Shown piece by piece: positions 52,659 to 62,330 of a stretch of 64,000 bases of DNA. The stretch comes from Planktotalea arctica (GTDB lineage Bacteria > Pseudomonadota > Alphaproteobacteria > Rhodobacterales > Rhodobacteraceae): contig NZ_MUHR01000001.1 in assembly GCF_002105285.1 (NCBI RefSeq), forward strand, positions 434,001 to 498,000. The letters are read 5' to 3'. Made by a program: the position numbers and the translations under genes. The number at the start of each line of letters is the position of its first letter. The first letter of the stretch is position 1. The notes beneath the pieces were generated by a model, which ran no database searches, was not told where the DNA came from, and saw only the letters and a list, made by a program, of their open reading frames with translations.

Positions 52659-53672
52659 TCAAAACGGCAAACGCTCCAAGGTAAATCCCTCCGCCTCAAG
52701 TAGTGCCAAAACACCCGCTTCACCAGCGAGATGTCCTGCGCCTGCTGCGATTGTGATCTGCCGGTGCCCCTCAAGCGCGTCCAAAATCACAGGTATCCAC
52801 GCCACATTGCGCGCGATCAGCAGGTCTTCCTCCATTTGCGCAAACAACTCCCGCAGCCGCTCTGCCGGCTTGCTCTTAATCTGCATCACCGCATGGCGCG
52901 ACATTTCCCAAGCCTGTGCATGGCTTTCATCGTAATAAGCCGCGATCACCGTTTGCATCATATCGAGGCTCTGATCCTGAGTTTCCAAGCCTAGAAGCAT
53001 CACGTCGATCTGATCTTCGATTGGCTCGTCCCCGAAAAGGGTAAACAAGGTGTCATGCGGCTCGAGTCCGCGCACAGGCACACCCGCGCCGAGGGCGATA
53101 TCACGAAGCCGATTGTCGAGACCCAAAGCACCATCGCCCATCAATTGCTCCGCAAGGCACGGCGGCATGCCAAGCATTACCGACAGATACCAAGGTTGGA
53201 ACCGCGAAGCGATCATGGGCGGTACGCCGCGTGCTTTCATAGCGGCGGCAAGATCTTGCCAATCCGCTTCGGAAAGCAGCGCGGGCAAGGTTTGTTCTTG
53301 CAGGAACAACAGCTCTGGACGACCTACCATATCCGACTTCAGGGCTTCTTCTTCCTCTGGCCCCATTTCTAGTAACAATAGATCGGAGGCCTCGATGACG
53401 CCGCGCAACCGCTCTGTGATCGGATCAAGCCGCGCATCGTTCAGATGGATGGTTCCAATCAGGTGAATAACCTGCCCGCCGCGCACAGCGCGCCAGTGAT
53501 TGCCGCTAGCATAGGGCGTCGCGGCGATCTTTGCATCGATGGCCATGCGCTCCTGTGGGTTCAATCCTGCGCGCAGGTCGGTGCCCTCGCAGCTAGCTGA
53601 AGCGGTGCTCGTCAGCGTGGCAAATGTAGCGAGAGTGATCGCCAATCTCGTGATTTTTCGCCAGATTTGCAT
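52659..53672 (-). CDS. TraB/GumN family protein, exported
   Basis: This 337-residue protein has an N-terminal signal peptide (hydrophobic stretch ending near A-S-A-S-C). The family's first motif is V-I-H-L-I-G-T-I-H-L-N-D (GxxH). The last is G-A-G-H-L-A-G-E-A-G-V near the C-terminus, the two histidine motifs of the TIKI/TraB fold. These suggest a metal-dependent hydrolase or protease in the periplasm, but bacterial functions are not settled. It is convergent with the M3 peptidase gene. Confidence 0.9.
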   Translation of the reverse strand: MQIWRKITRLAITLATFATLTSTASASCEGTDLRAGLNPQERMAIDAKIAATPYASGNHWRAVRGGQVIHLIGTIHLNDARLDPITERLRGVIEASDLLLLEMGPEEEEALKSDMVGRPELLFLQEQTLPALLSEADWQDLAAAMKARGVPPMIASRFQPWYLSVMLGMPPCLAEQLMGDGALGLDNRLRDIALGAGVPVRGLEPHDTLFTLFGDEPIEDQIDVMLLGLETQDQSLDMMQTVIAAYYDESHAQAWEMSRHAVMQIKSKPAERLRELFAQMEEDLLIARNVAWIPVILDALEGHRQITIAAGAGHLAGEAGVLALLEAEGFTLERLPF

Positions 53673-53754
53673 AATGTTCCCTTCGCACTTTGTCTGCTTG
53701 CAGCTTGGCCTGAACGGGCGCGCACGAAAAGAAAAAAACTTTGAAAGAGGCCTG

Positions 53755-53783
53755 TTGACTCGGCTCGGTGAGCTACTTACCTA
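53755..53783 (+). promoter_or_regulatory. Predicted groES promoter
   Basis: TTGACT (53755-53760) is 17 bp from TACCTA (53778-53783), placing transcription start just before the CIRCE element. The -10 is a poor match; a heat-shock sigma promoter could overlap. Confidence 0.4.
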
Positions 53784-53790
53784 AGCTATG

Positions 53791-53817
53791 TTGTCACTCA
53801 CTCCGTATGAGTGCTAA
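53791..53817 (+). promoter_or_regulatory. CIRCE operator (HrcA binding site)
   Basis: TTGTCACTC, nine bases, then GAGTGCTAA. The right arm is exact. The left arm differs from consensus TTAGCACTC at two positions. It lies 67 nt before groES, where HrcA is known to repress groESL in alphaproteobacteria. Confidence 0.88.
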
Positions 53818-53884
53818 CGCCCCACGAAAAACCTCAGGGTTTGGGGACGAAATTGTAACCATTTGAGCTTAAGGAGCTGCAAAG

Positions 53885-54172
53885 ATGGCATTGAAACCAC
53901 TTCACGATCGCGTGTTGGTTCGTCGTACAGAAGGCGAAGAGAAAACTGCTGGCGGATTGATCATTCCCGATAGCGCAAAAGAAAAGCCTGCTGAGGGCGT
54001 TATCGTCGCTTGCGGCGAAGGCGCGCGCAAGGACAGCGGCGAGCTGATCGAAATGGCAGTCAAAGACGGCGATCGTGTTCTGTTCGGCAAATGGTCCGGC
54101 ACAGAAGTCACCGTCGACGGCGAAGAGCTGTTGATGATGAAAGAGAGCGACGTTCTGGGCATTCTGTCCTAA
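53885..54172 (+). CDS. groES: Co-chaperonin GroES
   Basis: This 95-residue protein of normal length caps the GroEL ring. P-L-H-D-R-V-L-V-R at the start, the mobile loop T-A-G-G-L-I-I-P near residues 22-30 and the C-terminal I-L-S are classic. AAGGAG precedes the ATG. A CIRCE element lies upstream and groEL follows after 51 nt. Confidence 0.97.
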   Translation: MALKPLHDRVLVRRTEGEEKTAGGLIIPDSAKEKPAEGVIVACGEGARKDSGELIEMAVKDGDRVLFGKWSGTEVTVDGEELLMMKESDVLGILS

Positions 54173-54208
54173 GCGCGCACGCCCTTTCATTCCTTCAAAT
54201 TCAAATAA

Positions 54209-55873
<1,665 letters not shown>

Positions 55874-55929
55874 ACACCCCGGCATTTGCCGGGATGTGAT
55901 CATGTATCCATTCTACCAAGACCAAGATT

Positions 55930-55956
55930 GGGGTCGCTATCTAGCGGCCCCTTTTT
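55930..55956 (+). terminator. Terminator after groEL
   Basis: GGGGTCGCTA pairs with TAGCGGCCCC (one T-G pair), followed by T5. A separate small hairpin, CCCGGCATTTGCCGGG, lies just after the stop without a T-tract. Confidence 0.85.
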
Positions 55957-55967
55957 GTTTGGTGAGT

Positions 55968-56366
55968 TCAGGCCAACCCGCTTGCCTTGCACAGATGATC
56001 GCCGAACGGATTGTCGATCACCATCAGCCACGTGCCATCCCCTTGCTTGCGCAGCACTACGGTTGAAAATCCACTCTGCTCGATCGGATGACCATCGGGG
56101 GTCTTGCCGCTCATCTTCCAAGTCGAGGAATGCAGCGCGATATCGCCTGCTTGAATGACCTCATGATCGATTACGCTGATTTGCGGGTTGATCGCCATAA
56201 ACCCTGCAAAGGCTTCGCGCAGCGCTAGTGCACCTTGGGCGAGTTGCCCGGGCTGACCGACGAGAGCGCCGTTTTCCTCGAACGTGGCGAGGATTGCGTC
56301 CATGTCACCCTTGCCGACGGCGGCGTTGTTTGCGTTGATAACCGCGTTGATTAGCTCGTTTTCCAT
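55968..56366 (-). CDS. NTF2-like (SnoaL/DUF4440-type) protein
   Basis: This 132-residue protein has the NTF2-like pattern: a helical start (I-N-A-N-N-A-A-V-G-K-G-D), F-E-E-N-G-A-L-V-G-Q-P and A-L-R-E-A-F-A-G-F. The C-terminal half has W-K-M-S-G and T-V-V-L-R-K-Q-G-D-G-T-W-L-M-V-I-D-N-P. This last stretch is typical of SgcJ/EcaC-like domains. No signal peptide is seen. Ligand and reaction are unknown. It is 72 nt downstream of the WYL regulator on the same strand and may be its target or co-transcribed. Confidence 0.85.
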   Translation of the reverse strand: MENELINAVINANNAAVGKGDMDAILATFEENGALVGQPGQLAQGALALREAFAGFMAINPQISVIDHEVIQAGDIALHSSTWKMSGKTPDGHPIEQSGFSTVVLRKQGDGTWLMVIDNPFGDHLCKASGLA

Positions 56367-56438
56367 TGTCTGACATCCTATCTGTCCGGTTTTCTGAAAC
56401 CTGAATAGCGAAGGGCAGTGTCAGAAAGTGGCAGTAGT

Positions 56439-57134
56439 CTACTTGTGTGGAAATTTGCGAGATTCCAAAGCGCGCCAATCCTTGATCAGATCATGGCGGC
56501 GACGCGGATAGCGGGTTGGCATTTCTGTGAGTGACACCATGCGATCCGTGCGAAAATGGCGAATGCTTTCGCGCAATTCGCACCATGCGGAAATCATCCG
56601 TGCACCGTCCAGATAACTGATGAAGAACGGCCAGATGACACGTTCGGATGCTTTGCCTGCGGCATCGGTGTAGGTTACGCTAATCTTGCGTTCATGATGA
56701 ATCGCGCTGCGTATCGCAGCCATGTCGATGCTTTCATGCTCGCCATGATGACCGGGGGTGACGTCCAGATATTTGGCCTCCGTGCGATCGGAAAGCTCGA
56801 CGGGCATCACAGCGGTGAGGCGCGCCATAGCCTTGCGCGCCGCTTCGGCCATGGGCCTGTCCGCCTTGTCTGCCACCCAGAGCGATCCTAGGACGAGCGC
56901 ATCCACCTCTTCGACGGTGAACATAATGGGTGGCAACATAAAGCCCGAATTGAGCACATAACCGACACCCGGTTCACCCTCTATATCTGCGCCTAGCGCG
57001 CGCAAAGAGGCGATATCACGGTAGAGCGTGCGAATGGAAACGCCTAGGTTTTGCGCTAAATCTGTCCCCGAAACAGGGCGGCGATGGGTGCGAAATTCGT
57101 CCATCAAACTTAAAAGGCGTTCAGCGCGCGACAT
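56439..57134 (-). CDS. YafY-type HTH and WYL-domain transcriptional regulator
   Basis: This is 231 residues from ATG 57134; the long upstream open frame runs antisense to nothing useful and overlaps the neighbouring membrane-protein gene. An N-terminal winged helix (R-A-E-R-L-L-S-L-M-D-E-F and V-S-I-R-T-L-Y-R-D-I, residues 3-45) is the DeoR-like start of YafY proteins. The WYL-type domain follows, here with I-W-P-F-F-I-S-Y-L-D-G-A-R-M-I-S-A-W-C. WYL domains sense ligands such as nucleic acids. The target is unknown. Confidence 0.9.
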   Translation of the reverse strand: MSRAERLLSLMDEFRTHRRPVSGTDLAQNLGVSIRTLYRDIASLRALGADIEGEPGVGYVLNSGFMLPPIMFTVEEVDALVLGSLWVADKADRPMAEAARKAMARLTAVMPVELSDRTEAKYLDVTPGHHGEHESIDMAAIRSAIHHERKISVTYTDAAGKASERVIWPFFISYLDGARMISAWCELRESIRHFRTDRMVSLTEMPTRYPRRRHDLIKDWRALESRKFPHK

Positions 57135-57175
57135 GGAATCTCTTGGGTTTTGAATCTCTTGAAAGGGAAGGCGGG

Positions 57176-57877
57176 TTAGTGCGCCAGATAGAAGGCAATC
57201 GGGATCGGCGCAATCGCGAGGGCCATAGCAAGGGCAAAGTGATGCCATTTGAACAGCCCCGAACACCCTGCCATGAGAGCGATGCCGCCGCCGCCGCCGA
57301 TCAGCGAATTGCCGGGTGTGTTGACCAGTATCAGCACGGCAAGATAGCGGTAGCGCAGCAAAAGCGGCACGAAACGGCTGGGCGCGGCTTCGAGGAGGCT
57401 GTTCAACCGTTCCTGCGGCGTCAGTTCTGCGGCGCGCTCCAGCAAGGCTTGCGTTTTCCGTAGATTGAGCCAGCCAAATCCGCGGCTTAGCAGTGTGAGC
57501 GGCACCCATTGACCGACGCTAAAGGCCAGCATCAGCGCGAAAAGCATACAAAGATAGACCAGCGGCGCGTAGGCCCCGCCAAGCAGCATGAGCATGCCAA
57601 GCCCGATCTCCGCCCCCGGTACGAACGGTAGGGCGGAGGTGAGCGCGAAGATCAGCGCGGAGGCGATGACAATCACTTGCAAGCTGGGTGCGTGGATGGT
57701 GCCAAATTCAGCGCCCGCCAGATTGCGGATTACGCTTGCGATGTAGCCGCCCCCGATCAGCAATGCGACATAGAAAGCGGTGATCAACGCGATGCGGAAC
57801 GCAAAATTCCAGCGTGGTTTCGGCGCTGTGGGTGCGCTTGGATCTGGCGGGCAGTGTAGTGGCAAGCAGACCTCCAA
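57176..57877 (-). CDS. Integral membrane protein of unknown function
   Basis: This protein of up to 233 residues has about five to six helices. Two proline/glycine-rich re-entrant-looking segments stand out: L-P-F-V-P-G-A-E-I-G-L-G-M-L and N-T-P-G-N-S-L-I-G-G-G-G-G-I. They recall DedA/VTT-domain proteins, but the match is loose and I would not name it. The N-terminal Pro-rich start may be mis-set. Upstream lies the palindrome-bearing spacer of the desaturase. Confidence 0.65.
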   Translation of the reverse strand: MEVCLPLHCPPDPSAPTAPKPRWNFAFRIALITAFYVALLIGGGYIASVIRNLAGAEFGTIHAPSLQVIVIASALIFALTSALPFVPGAEIGLGMLMLLGGAYAPLVYLCMLFALMLAFSVGQWVPLTLLSRGFGWLNLRKTQALLERAAELTPQERLNSLLEAAPSRFVPLLLRYRYLAVLILVNTPGNSLIGGGGGIALMAGCSGLFKWHHFALAMALAIAPIPIAFYLAH

Positions 57878-57994
57878 AGCGATCCTTTGCTCAGGGGTGC
57901 GCTAGTGTGAGTAAGGAGAATATATTGCGCGAAAGGGGTGCCGCCCGCAAGCAGATACGGGTGGTATCAAAAGTTTGCGTTCGCGGTTTGGATT

Positions 57995-58020
57995 TTTCGA
58001 CGCTGTTAACAGCGTCGAAA
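57995..58020. promoter_or_regulatory. Perfect 26-bp palindrome upstream of the desaturase gene
   Basis: Arms TTTCGACGCTGTT and AACAGCGTCGAAA meet with no spacer at 58007/58008. It sits 113 nt before the desaturase start in a 255-nt gap between divergent genes. The lack of a loop and T-tract suits an operator better than a terminator. Confidence 0.6.
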
Positions 58021-58132
58021 TACATCCGCTTTAAGCTGAAAACAGGTCAAGTTGCCGCGATCAAGCAATTGCCGACTTGCTTAGTTAACGCATTGCTGTA
58101 TCGCAAGGCGGAGAAATAAAAACGAGCAGGCT

Positions 58133-59149
58133 ATGACAACCGACCCAAGAACGCAAAATTTCAATGACGCGCGCGAGTGGGTCTCTGTGTTGGCCAAGTA
58201 CCGCGAACCCGATACGCTGCGCAGCAGTTTCGAGCTTGGGGTCAGTGTCATCCCTTTCATCGCGCTGTGGGCTTTTGCCTGCTGGATGGCCTCTTTCAGT
58301 TATACCGCTGCTTTTGTAATTGCTGTTCTGAACGGCGGCTTTTTGCTGCGCATGTTCTGCATTCAACATGATTGTGGCCATGGTTCGTTTTACGACAACC
58401 GCACGCTTAGTGATTGGGTTGGCCGCACCATTGGGGTGTTTACCTTGACGCCCTATGATGTGTGGCGGCGCACACATTCGATCCATCATAGCCATGCGGG
58501 TGATCTTGATCATCGTGGGATTGGTGATGTAATGACCTTGACGGTCGAAGAATACAACGCGCGTACGCCGTTTGGGCGCTTCCTGTACCGGCTTTATCGC
58601 CACCCAGCGGTGTTGTTTGGCCTTGGACCTACATATTTGTTCATCTTTCAGAACCGCCTGCCACTTGGCTTGATGAAGCAGGGAAAGAAATACTGGATTT
58701 CTGCGATGGGTACCAATTTTGCTGCCGCCGTGATCGCGATCGCGATCGTGTATTTCATCGGCTGGCAAGCGTTGGTTTTGGTCACACTACCGACGATCCT
58801 GATCGCTGCATCAATCGGTGTATGGCTGTTTTACGTGCAGCACCAGTTTGAGGACACGCACTGGAAAACCCATGAGGACTGGCAGCTTCACGAGGCGGCG
58901 CTGCACGGCAGCTCACATTATGATCTGCCCCCGGTGCTACGTTGGTTCACGGCCAATATCGGCATTCACCACGTTCATCACCTGTATAGCCGCATTCCGT
59001 TCTATCGCCTTGGCGACGTGCTGCGCGATCATGAAGAACTGGTGGAGTGCGGCCGCATGACATTGATGCAAAGCTTCAAATGCGCGCGGCTCGATCTGTG
59101 GGACGGTGAGCGAAACAAACTGGTGTCTTTCAAAGAAGCGAAAACGTAA
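58133..59149 (+). CDS. Membrane fatty acid desaturase
   Basis: This 338-residue protein has about four to five membrane helices and the three histidine boxes of diiron desaturases: H-D-C-G-H near residue 79, H-S-I-H-H near 115 and H-H-V-H-H near 280. It would introduce a double bond in an acyl chain, or hydroxylate or desaturate a carotenoid or lipid. The substrate cannot be fixed. It lies divergent from the membrane-protein gene, and the palindrome upstream is a likely control site. Confidence 0.92.
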   Translation: MTTDPRTQNFNDAREWVSVLAKYREPDTLRSSFELGVSVIPFIALWAFACWMASFSYTAAFVIAVLNGGFLLRMFCIQHDCGHGSFYDNRTLSDWVGRTIGVFTLTPYDVWRRTHSIHHSHAGDLDHRGIGDVMTLTVEEYNARTPFGRFLYRLYRHPAVLFGLGPTYLFIFQNRLPLGLMKQGKKYWISAMGTNFAAAVIAIAIVYFIGWQALVLVTLPTILIAASIGVWLFYVQHQFEDTHWKTHEDWQLHEAALHGSSHYDLPPVLRWFTANIGIHHVHHLYSRIPFYRLGDVLRDHEELVECGRMTLMQSFKCARLDLWDGERNKLVSFKEAKT

Positions 59150-59283
59150 GCCGCCCCTGCGCGCAGTCCTGGAATGTCTCTGTCGCTGCCGTGCAACTTT
59201 TTCACTGCCAAGGGGTCAGGAAACGCTCCGCGAGGCCTCGGCCAAAGTTTTGTGTCCTTGTTCCCCCAGCGCAAGGATGCGGC

Positions 59284-59406
59284 ATGACCGCTCCAAACAC
59301 CATCGCCTTTGAGCAGCTTGACGCGCGTTATCGTTGGGCGTGCGAAGCGCATGACTATGATGCGCATCCCGGTGCAAAGGCAGGCACAAAGGTGGGTGCG
59401 GTTTGA
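59284..59406 (+). CDS. Possible 40-residue protein coupled to chrA
   Basis: ATG 59284 opens a 40-codon frame (M-T-A-P-N-T-I-A-F-E-Q-L-D). Its TGA stop overlaps the TTG start of chrA (TTGA at 59403-59406). There is no membrane segment; the peptide is polar with W and several H/D. No strong ribosome site is seen. It may be a leader peptide, or a chance frame. Confidence 0.35.
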   Translation: MTAPNTIAFEQLDARYRWACEAHDYDAHPGAKAGTKVGAV

Positions 59407-60638
59407 CACCTTTTCCGGAACTTCTGCGCAGCTTTGGCAAGATTGGTTGCCTGTCCTTCGGCGGCCCTGCTGCGCAGATTGCGCTCATGCACAAGGAGTT
59501 GGTGGAAGAGCGTAAGTGGTTGAACGAGAAGGAATTTTTGTCAGGTCTGTCGTTCTGCATGCTGCTACCCGGACCTGAAGCGATGCAGCTTGCGACCTAT
59601 TCGGGCTGGCGTCTGCGCGGCACGCTTGGCGGGTTGATCGCGGGGCTGCTGTTCGTGCTGCCCGGTGCCGCGGTAATCCTTGCGCTGGCGATGATCTACG
59701 TCAGCTACGGCGACGTGCCGCTGGTGCAAACCCTGTTCCTTGGGGTCAAGGCGGCGGTTCTGGCGATCGTGCTCGAAGCATTGATCAAAGTGGCCAGGCG
59801 TGCGTTCAATGCACCGCTGCACTGGGGCTTGGCGCTGGCAAGTTTCATCGCCATCTTCGTGTTTGCGTTGCCCTTTCCTGCGGTTATCGGCGCGGCGGCG
59901 CTGATCGGATATATCACGACGCCCAAGGCTGCCTATGTGCCGGTGCCGCGCGTTCCGATCATACAAACCCTCACGACGATCGCGATCTGGGGTGCGCTGT
60001 GGTGGGCTCCGATCCTGTTTCTTGGCTTCGTCTTTGGCCAGGATTTCTTATTTCAGCTTGCCGTGTTCTTCTCCAAACTTGCCACCGTCACTTTTGGCGG
60101 AGCCTATGCTGTGCTGGCTTTTATGGGGCAGGAGGTGGTGCAAAGCCTAGGCTGGATCAGCGCGGGCGAGATGATCGACGGCTTGGGCCTCGCGGAAACG
60201 ACGCCGGGTCCGTTGATCCTCGTCACTGAATTCGTCGGCTTTCTTGCGGGCTATAACGCTGGCGGTTTTGGCCTTGGCATTTTGGCGGCGCTGGTCACGC
60301 TTTGGGTGACGTTCGTGCCTTGTTTCTTGTGGATCTTCGCGGGCGCGCCGTATCTGGAGTGGGTTTCGGCGCAGCCACGCCTGAACGGCGCGTTGTCGGC
60401 GATCACGGCGGCTGTCGTAGGTGTGATCGCCAACCTCTCGATCTGGTTCGCGCTCAATGTTATGTTCGCCAGTGTCGAGCGCGGGATGTTGGGCTGGGCA
60501 CCTGACTTGGCCACGCTGGACTGGCGCGCTTTGACGTTAAGCGTGATCGCAGCCTATCTGCTGTTACGCCTGCATTTGAGGCTGCTGACGGTCTTGGGCT
60601 TCTCGGCAATTCTGGCATTGGGGCTATCGCTGATATGA
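59403..60638 (+). CDS. chrA: Chromate efflux transporter ChrA
   Basis: This 411-residue membrane protein is of the long, two-domain CHR type. The first domain has F-G-G-P-A-A-Q-I and L-L-P-G-P-E-A-M-Q-L near residues 20-55. The second has F-G-G-A-Y-A-V-L-A-F and T-T-P-G-P-L-I-L in the middle. Ten or more helices are expected. By family it exports chromate in exchange for protons, and some relatives move other anions. The start is TTG, coupled to a short upstream ORF. The next gene overlaps by 4 nt. Confidence 0.92.
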   Translation: MTPFPELLRSFGKIGCLSFGGPAAQIALMHKELVEERKWLNEKEFLSGLSFCMLLPGPEAMQLATYSGWRLRGTLGGLIAGLLFVLPGAAVILALAMIYVSYGDVPLVQTLFLGVKAAVLAIVLEALIKVARRAFNAPLHWGLALASFIAIFVFALPFPAVIGAAALIGYITTPKAAYVPVPRVPIIQTLTTIAIWGALWWAPILFLGFVFGQDFLFQLAVFFSKLATVTFGGAYAVLAFMGQEVVQSLGWISAGEMIDGLGLAETTPGPLILVTEFVGFLAGYNAGGFGLGILAALVTLWVTFVPCFLWIFAGAPYLEWVSAQPRLNGALSAITAAVVGVIANLSIWFALNVMFASVERGMLGWAPDLATLDWRALTLSVIAAYLLLRLHLRLLTVLGFSAILALGLSLI

Positions 60639-61504
60639 AACTATTCTGGCTGATCGCTGCTGTGATGACCGCCTTTGCGTCCAACTCTATCCTTAACCGG
60701 CTCGCGCTTGCGACGGATGGCTCGGGTGCGATGGAAATAGGCGATATGGAAACGGGGCCGGCCAGCTATGCGATGATACGGCTGATCGCAGGTGCGGTGA
60801 CGCTTGCGCTTCTTGTCTTGATGCGAGGCGGTGCGCGACCCAAGTTCAGCACTCATGCGCTCTGGAGCGCGGGCATGCTGCTCTTGTATGCGCTGGGTTT
60901 CTCCTATGCCTACATCACTCTGCCCACAGGCCCCGGCGCGTTGATCCTGTTTGGTGCAGTGCAGGTTATGTCCTTTGCGATCACGCTGGCGCGGGGGCAC
61001 TCGATCGGCGCGCTCAGTTGGATGGGGGCTGCGCTGGCCTTTGGTGGGCTGTGCTATCTGCTCTGGCCTGATGGCGCTGACCCGATCGACAAGATCGGCG
61101 CAGGGCTGATGTTGCTCGCTGCCGTTGGCTGGACGCTTTATACGCTTGCGGGCGCGCGCGGGGGCGATCCGCTCGGGGCGACGGCACTGGCGTTTATTTT
61201 GGCTGCGCCAGTTGCGGTGATCGCCTGGATATTGCTGCCCGATAGTACAAGCTTGCGCGGGGCGCTGCTGGCCATACTCTCGGGGGCAGTTACGTCGGGC
61301 ATGGGCTATGCGCTTTGGTATCGCGTGCTCCCGCAGATCAGCTTGCCGAGCGCAGCGGTGGCGCAATTGACTGTGCCTGTGATCGCGGCGCTTGGTGGCG
61401 CGCTTTTTCTGGGCGAGGCGCTCACGTTGCGCTTTGCCGTTGCAACCTGCGCCGTGCTCTGCGGGGTTGGCCTGACGATCTACAGCCAGAGTATGCGAAA
61501 ATAG
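60635..61504 (+). CDS. DMT superfamily (EamA) transporter
   Basis: This 289-residue protein has ten predicted membrane helices in two EamA halves. The first half ends near residue 135 and the second starts at I-G-A-G-L-M-L-L-A-A-V-G-W-T. A-V-A-Q-L-T-V-P-V-I-A-A-L-G-G near the end is typical of DMT exporters for amino acids or small metabolites. Substrate is unknown. It begins inside the chrA stop (ATGA), so it is co-translated. Confidence 0.9.
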   Translation: MKLFWLIAAVMTAFASNSILNRLALATDGSGAMEIGDMETGPASYAMIRLIAGAVTLALLVLMRGGARPKFSTHALWSAGMLLLYALGFSYAYITLPTGPGALILFGAVQVMSFAITLARGHSIGALSWMGAALAFGGLCYLLWPDGADPIDKIGAGLMLLAAVGWTLYTLAGARGGDPLGATALAFILAAPVAVIAWILLPDSTSLRGALLAILSGAVTSGMGYALWYRVLPQISLPSAAVAQLTVPVIAALGGALFLGEALTLRFAVATCAVLCGVGLTIYSQSMRK

Positions 61505-61583
61505 CGCGCGCGTAGATCGGCGAGCCGCCGCGCATCGCGACAAAGCCCTTTTGTCCGCAGGGTAAAGGGCTTACTTGATTCAC

Positions 61584-62330
61584 ATGATACGCTTTGCTCT
61601 TGCTTTTGCCTTGATGCCTGTCAGCGCCGCCGCCGAGTGCGCCGTGCTGCTGCACGGGCTTGCGCGCACCGAAACGTCCTTCGCGCTGATGGAAGAAGTC
61701 CTGCGCGAACGGGGTTTTGATGTGGTGCGCCCGGGCTATCCCTCGACCAAGGCGACGGTGCAGACGCTGGTCGATATCACCCTGCCCGAAGCGGTCGCGA
61801 AATGCGGCGCGCAGAAGATTCATTTTGTCACGCATTCCATGGGCGGTATTCTGCTGCGTGAATGGCTGCGTGACCATCGCCCGCCTAATCTGGGCCGTGT
61901 CGTCATGCTCGCTCCGCCCAATCAAGGTAGCCAAATCGTTGATATTTTTGGTGACTTTGATGCCTTCGGGTGGCTCAACGGCCCTGCGGGCATGCAGCTT
62001 GGCACAGGTACGGATAGTCTGCCGCGCCGTTTGCCGCCAGCGGATTACGAGCTTGGGATCATCGCAGGGGACCAATCGCTCAGTCCGTTTTTCTCTGCTT
62101 TGATCGATGGGCCGGACGATGGCAAAGTGTCGGTGGCATCGACCAAATTGCAAGGTATGAAAGCGCATATAACGCTGCCTGTGACCCATACGTTCATGAT
62201 GAATAATTTTCGTGTGATCGGCGAGACGGTGTTGTTTCTGGAAAACGGTGCCTTTGATCCCGATCTGGATTGGCGCGACGTTGTCGAGACAGTGATAGAC
62301 GAGTTGACAAATGACAAACAGCGCCGTTGA
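61584..62330 (+). CDS. Alpha/beta hydrolase, secreted lipase-like
   Basis: This is 248 residues from ATG 61584 (a TTG three codons earlier is possible). A signal peptide ends near V-S-A-A-A-E. L-L-H-G-L-A-R forms the oxyanion region and T-H-S-M-G-G (GxSxG type, with T for G) holds the nucleophile serine near residue 90. D and H complete the triad later, likely including the T-H-T-F region. It resembles periplasmic triacylglycerol lipase-like esterases. It overlaps phnM by 20 nt. Confidence 0.85.
   Translation: MIRFALAFALMPVSAAAECAVLLHGLARTETSFALMEEVLRERGFDVVRPGYPSTKATVQTLVDITLPEAVAKCGAQKIHFVTHSMGGILLREWLRDHRPPNLGRVVMLAPPNQGSQIVDIFGDFDAFGWLNGPAGMQLGTGTDSLPRRLPPADYELGIIAGDQSLSPFFSALIDGPDDGKVSVASTKLQGMKAHITLPVTHTFMMNNFRVIGETVLFLENGAFDPDLDWRDVVETVIDELTNDKQRR

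Noticed and set aside
57814-58119. 101-codon plus-strand frame in the desaturase leader
   Set aside because: It runs through the 26-bp palindrome and part of a minus-strand gene. No start signal or recognisable domain.
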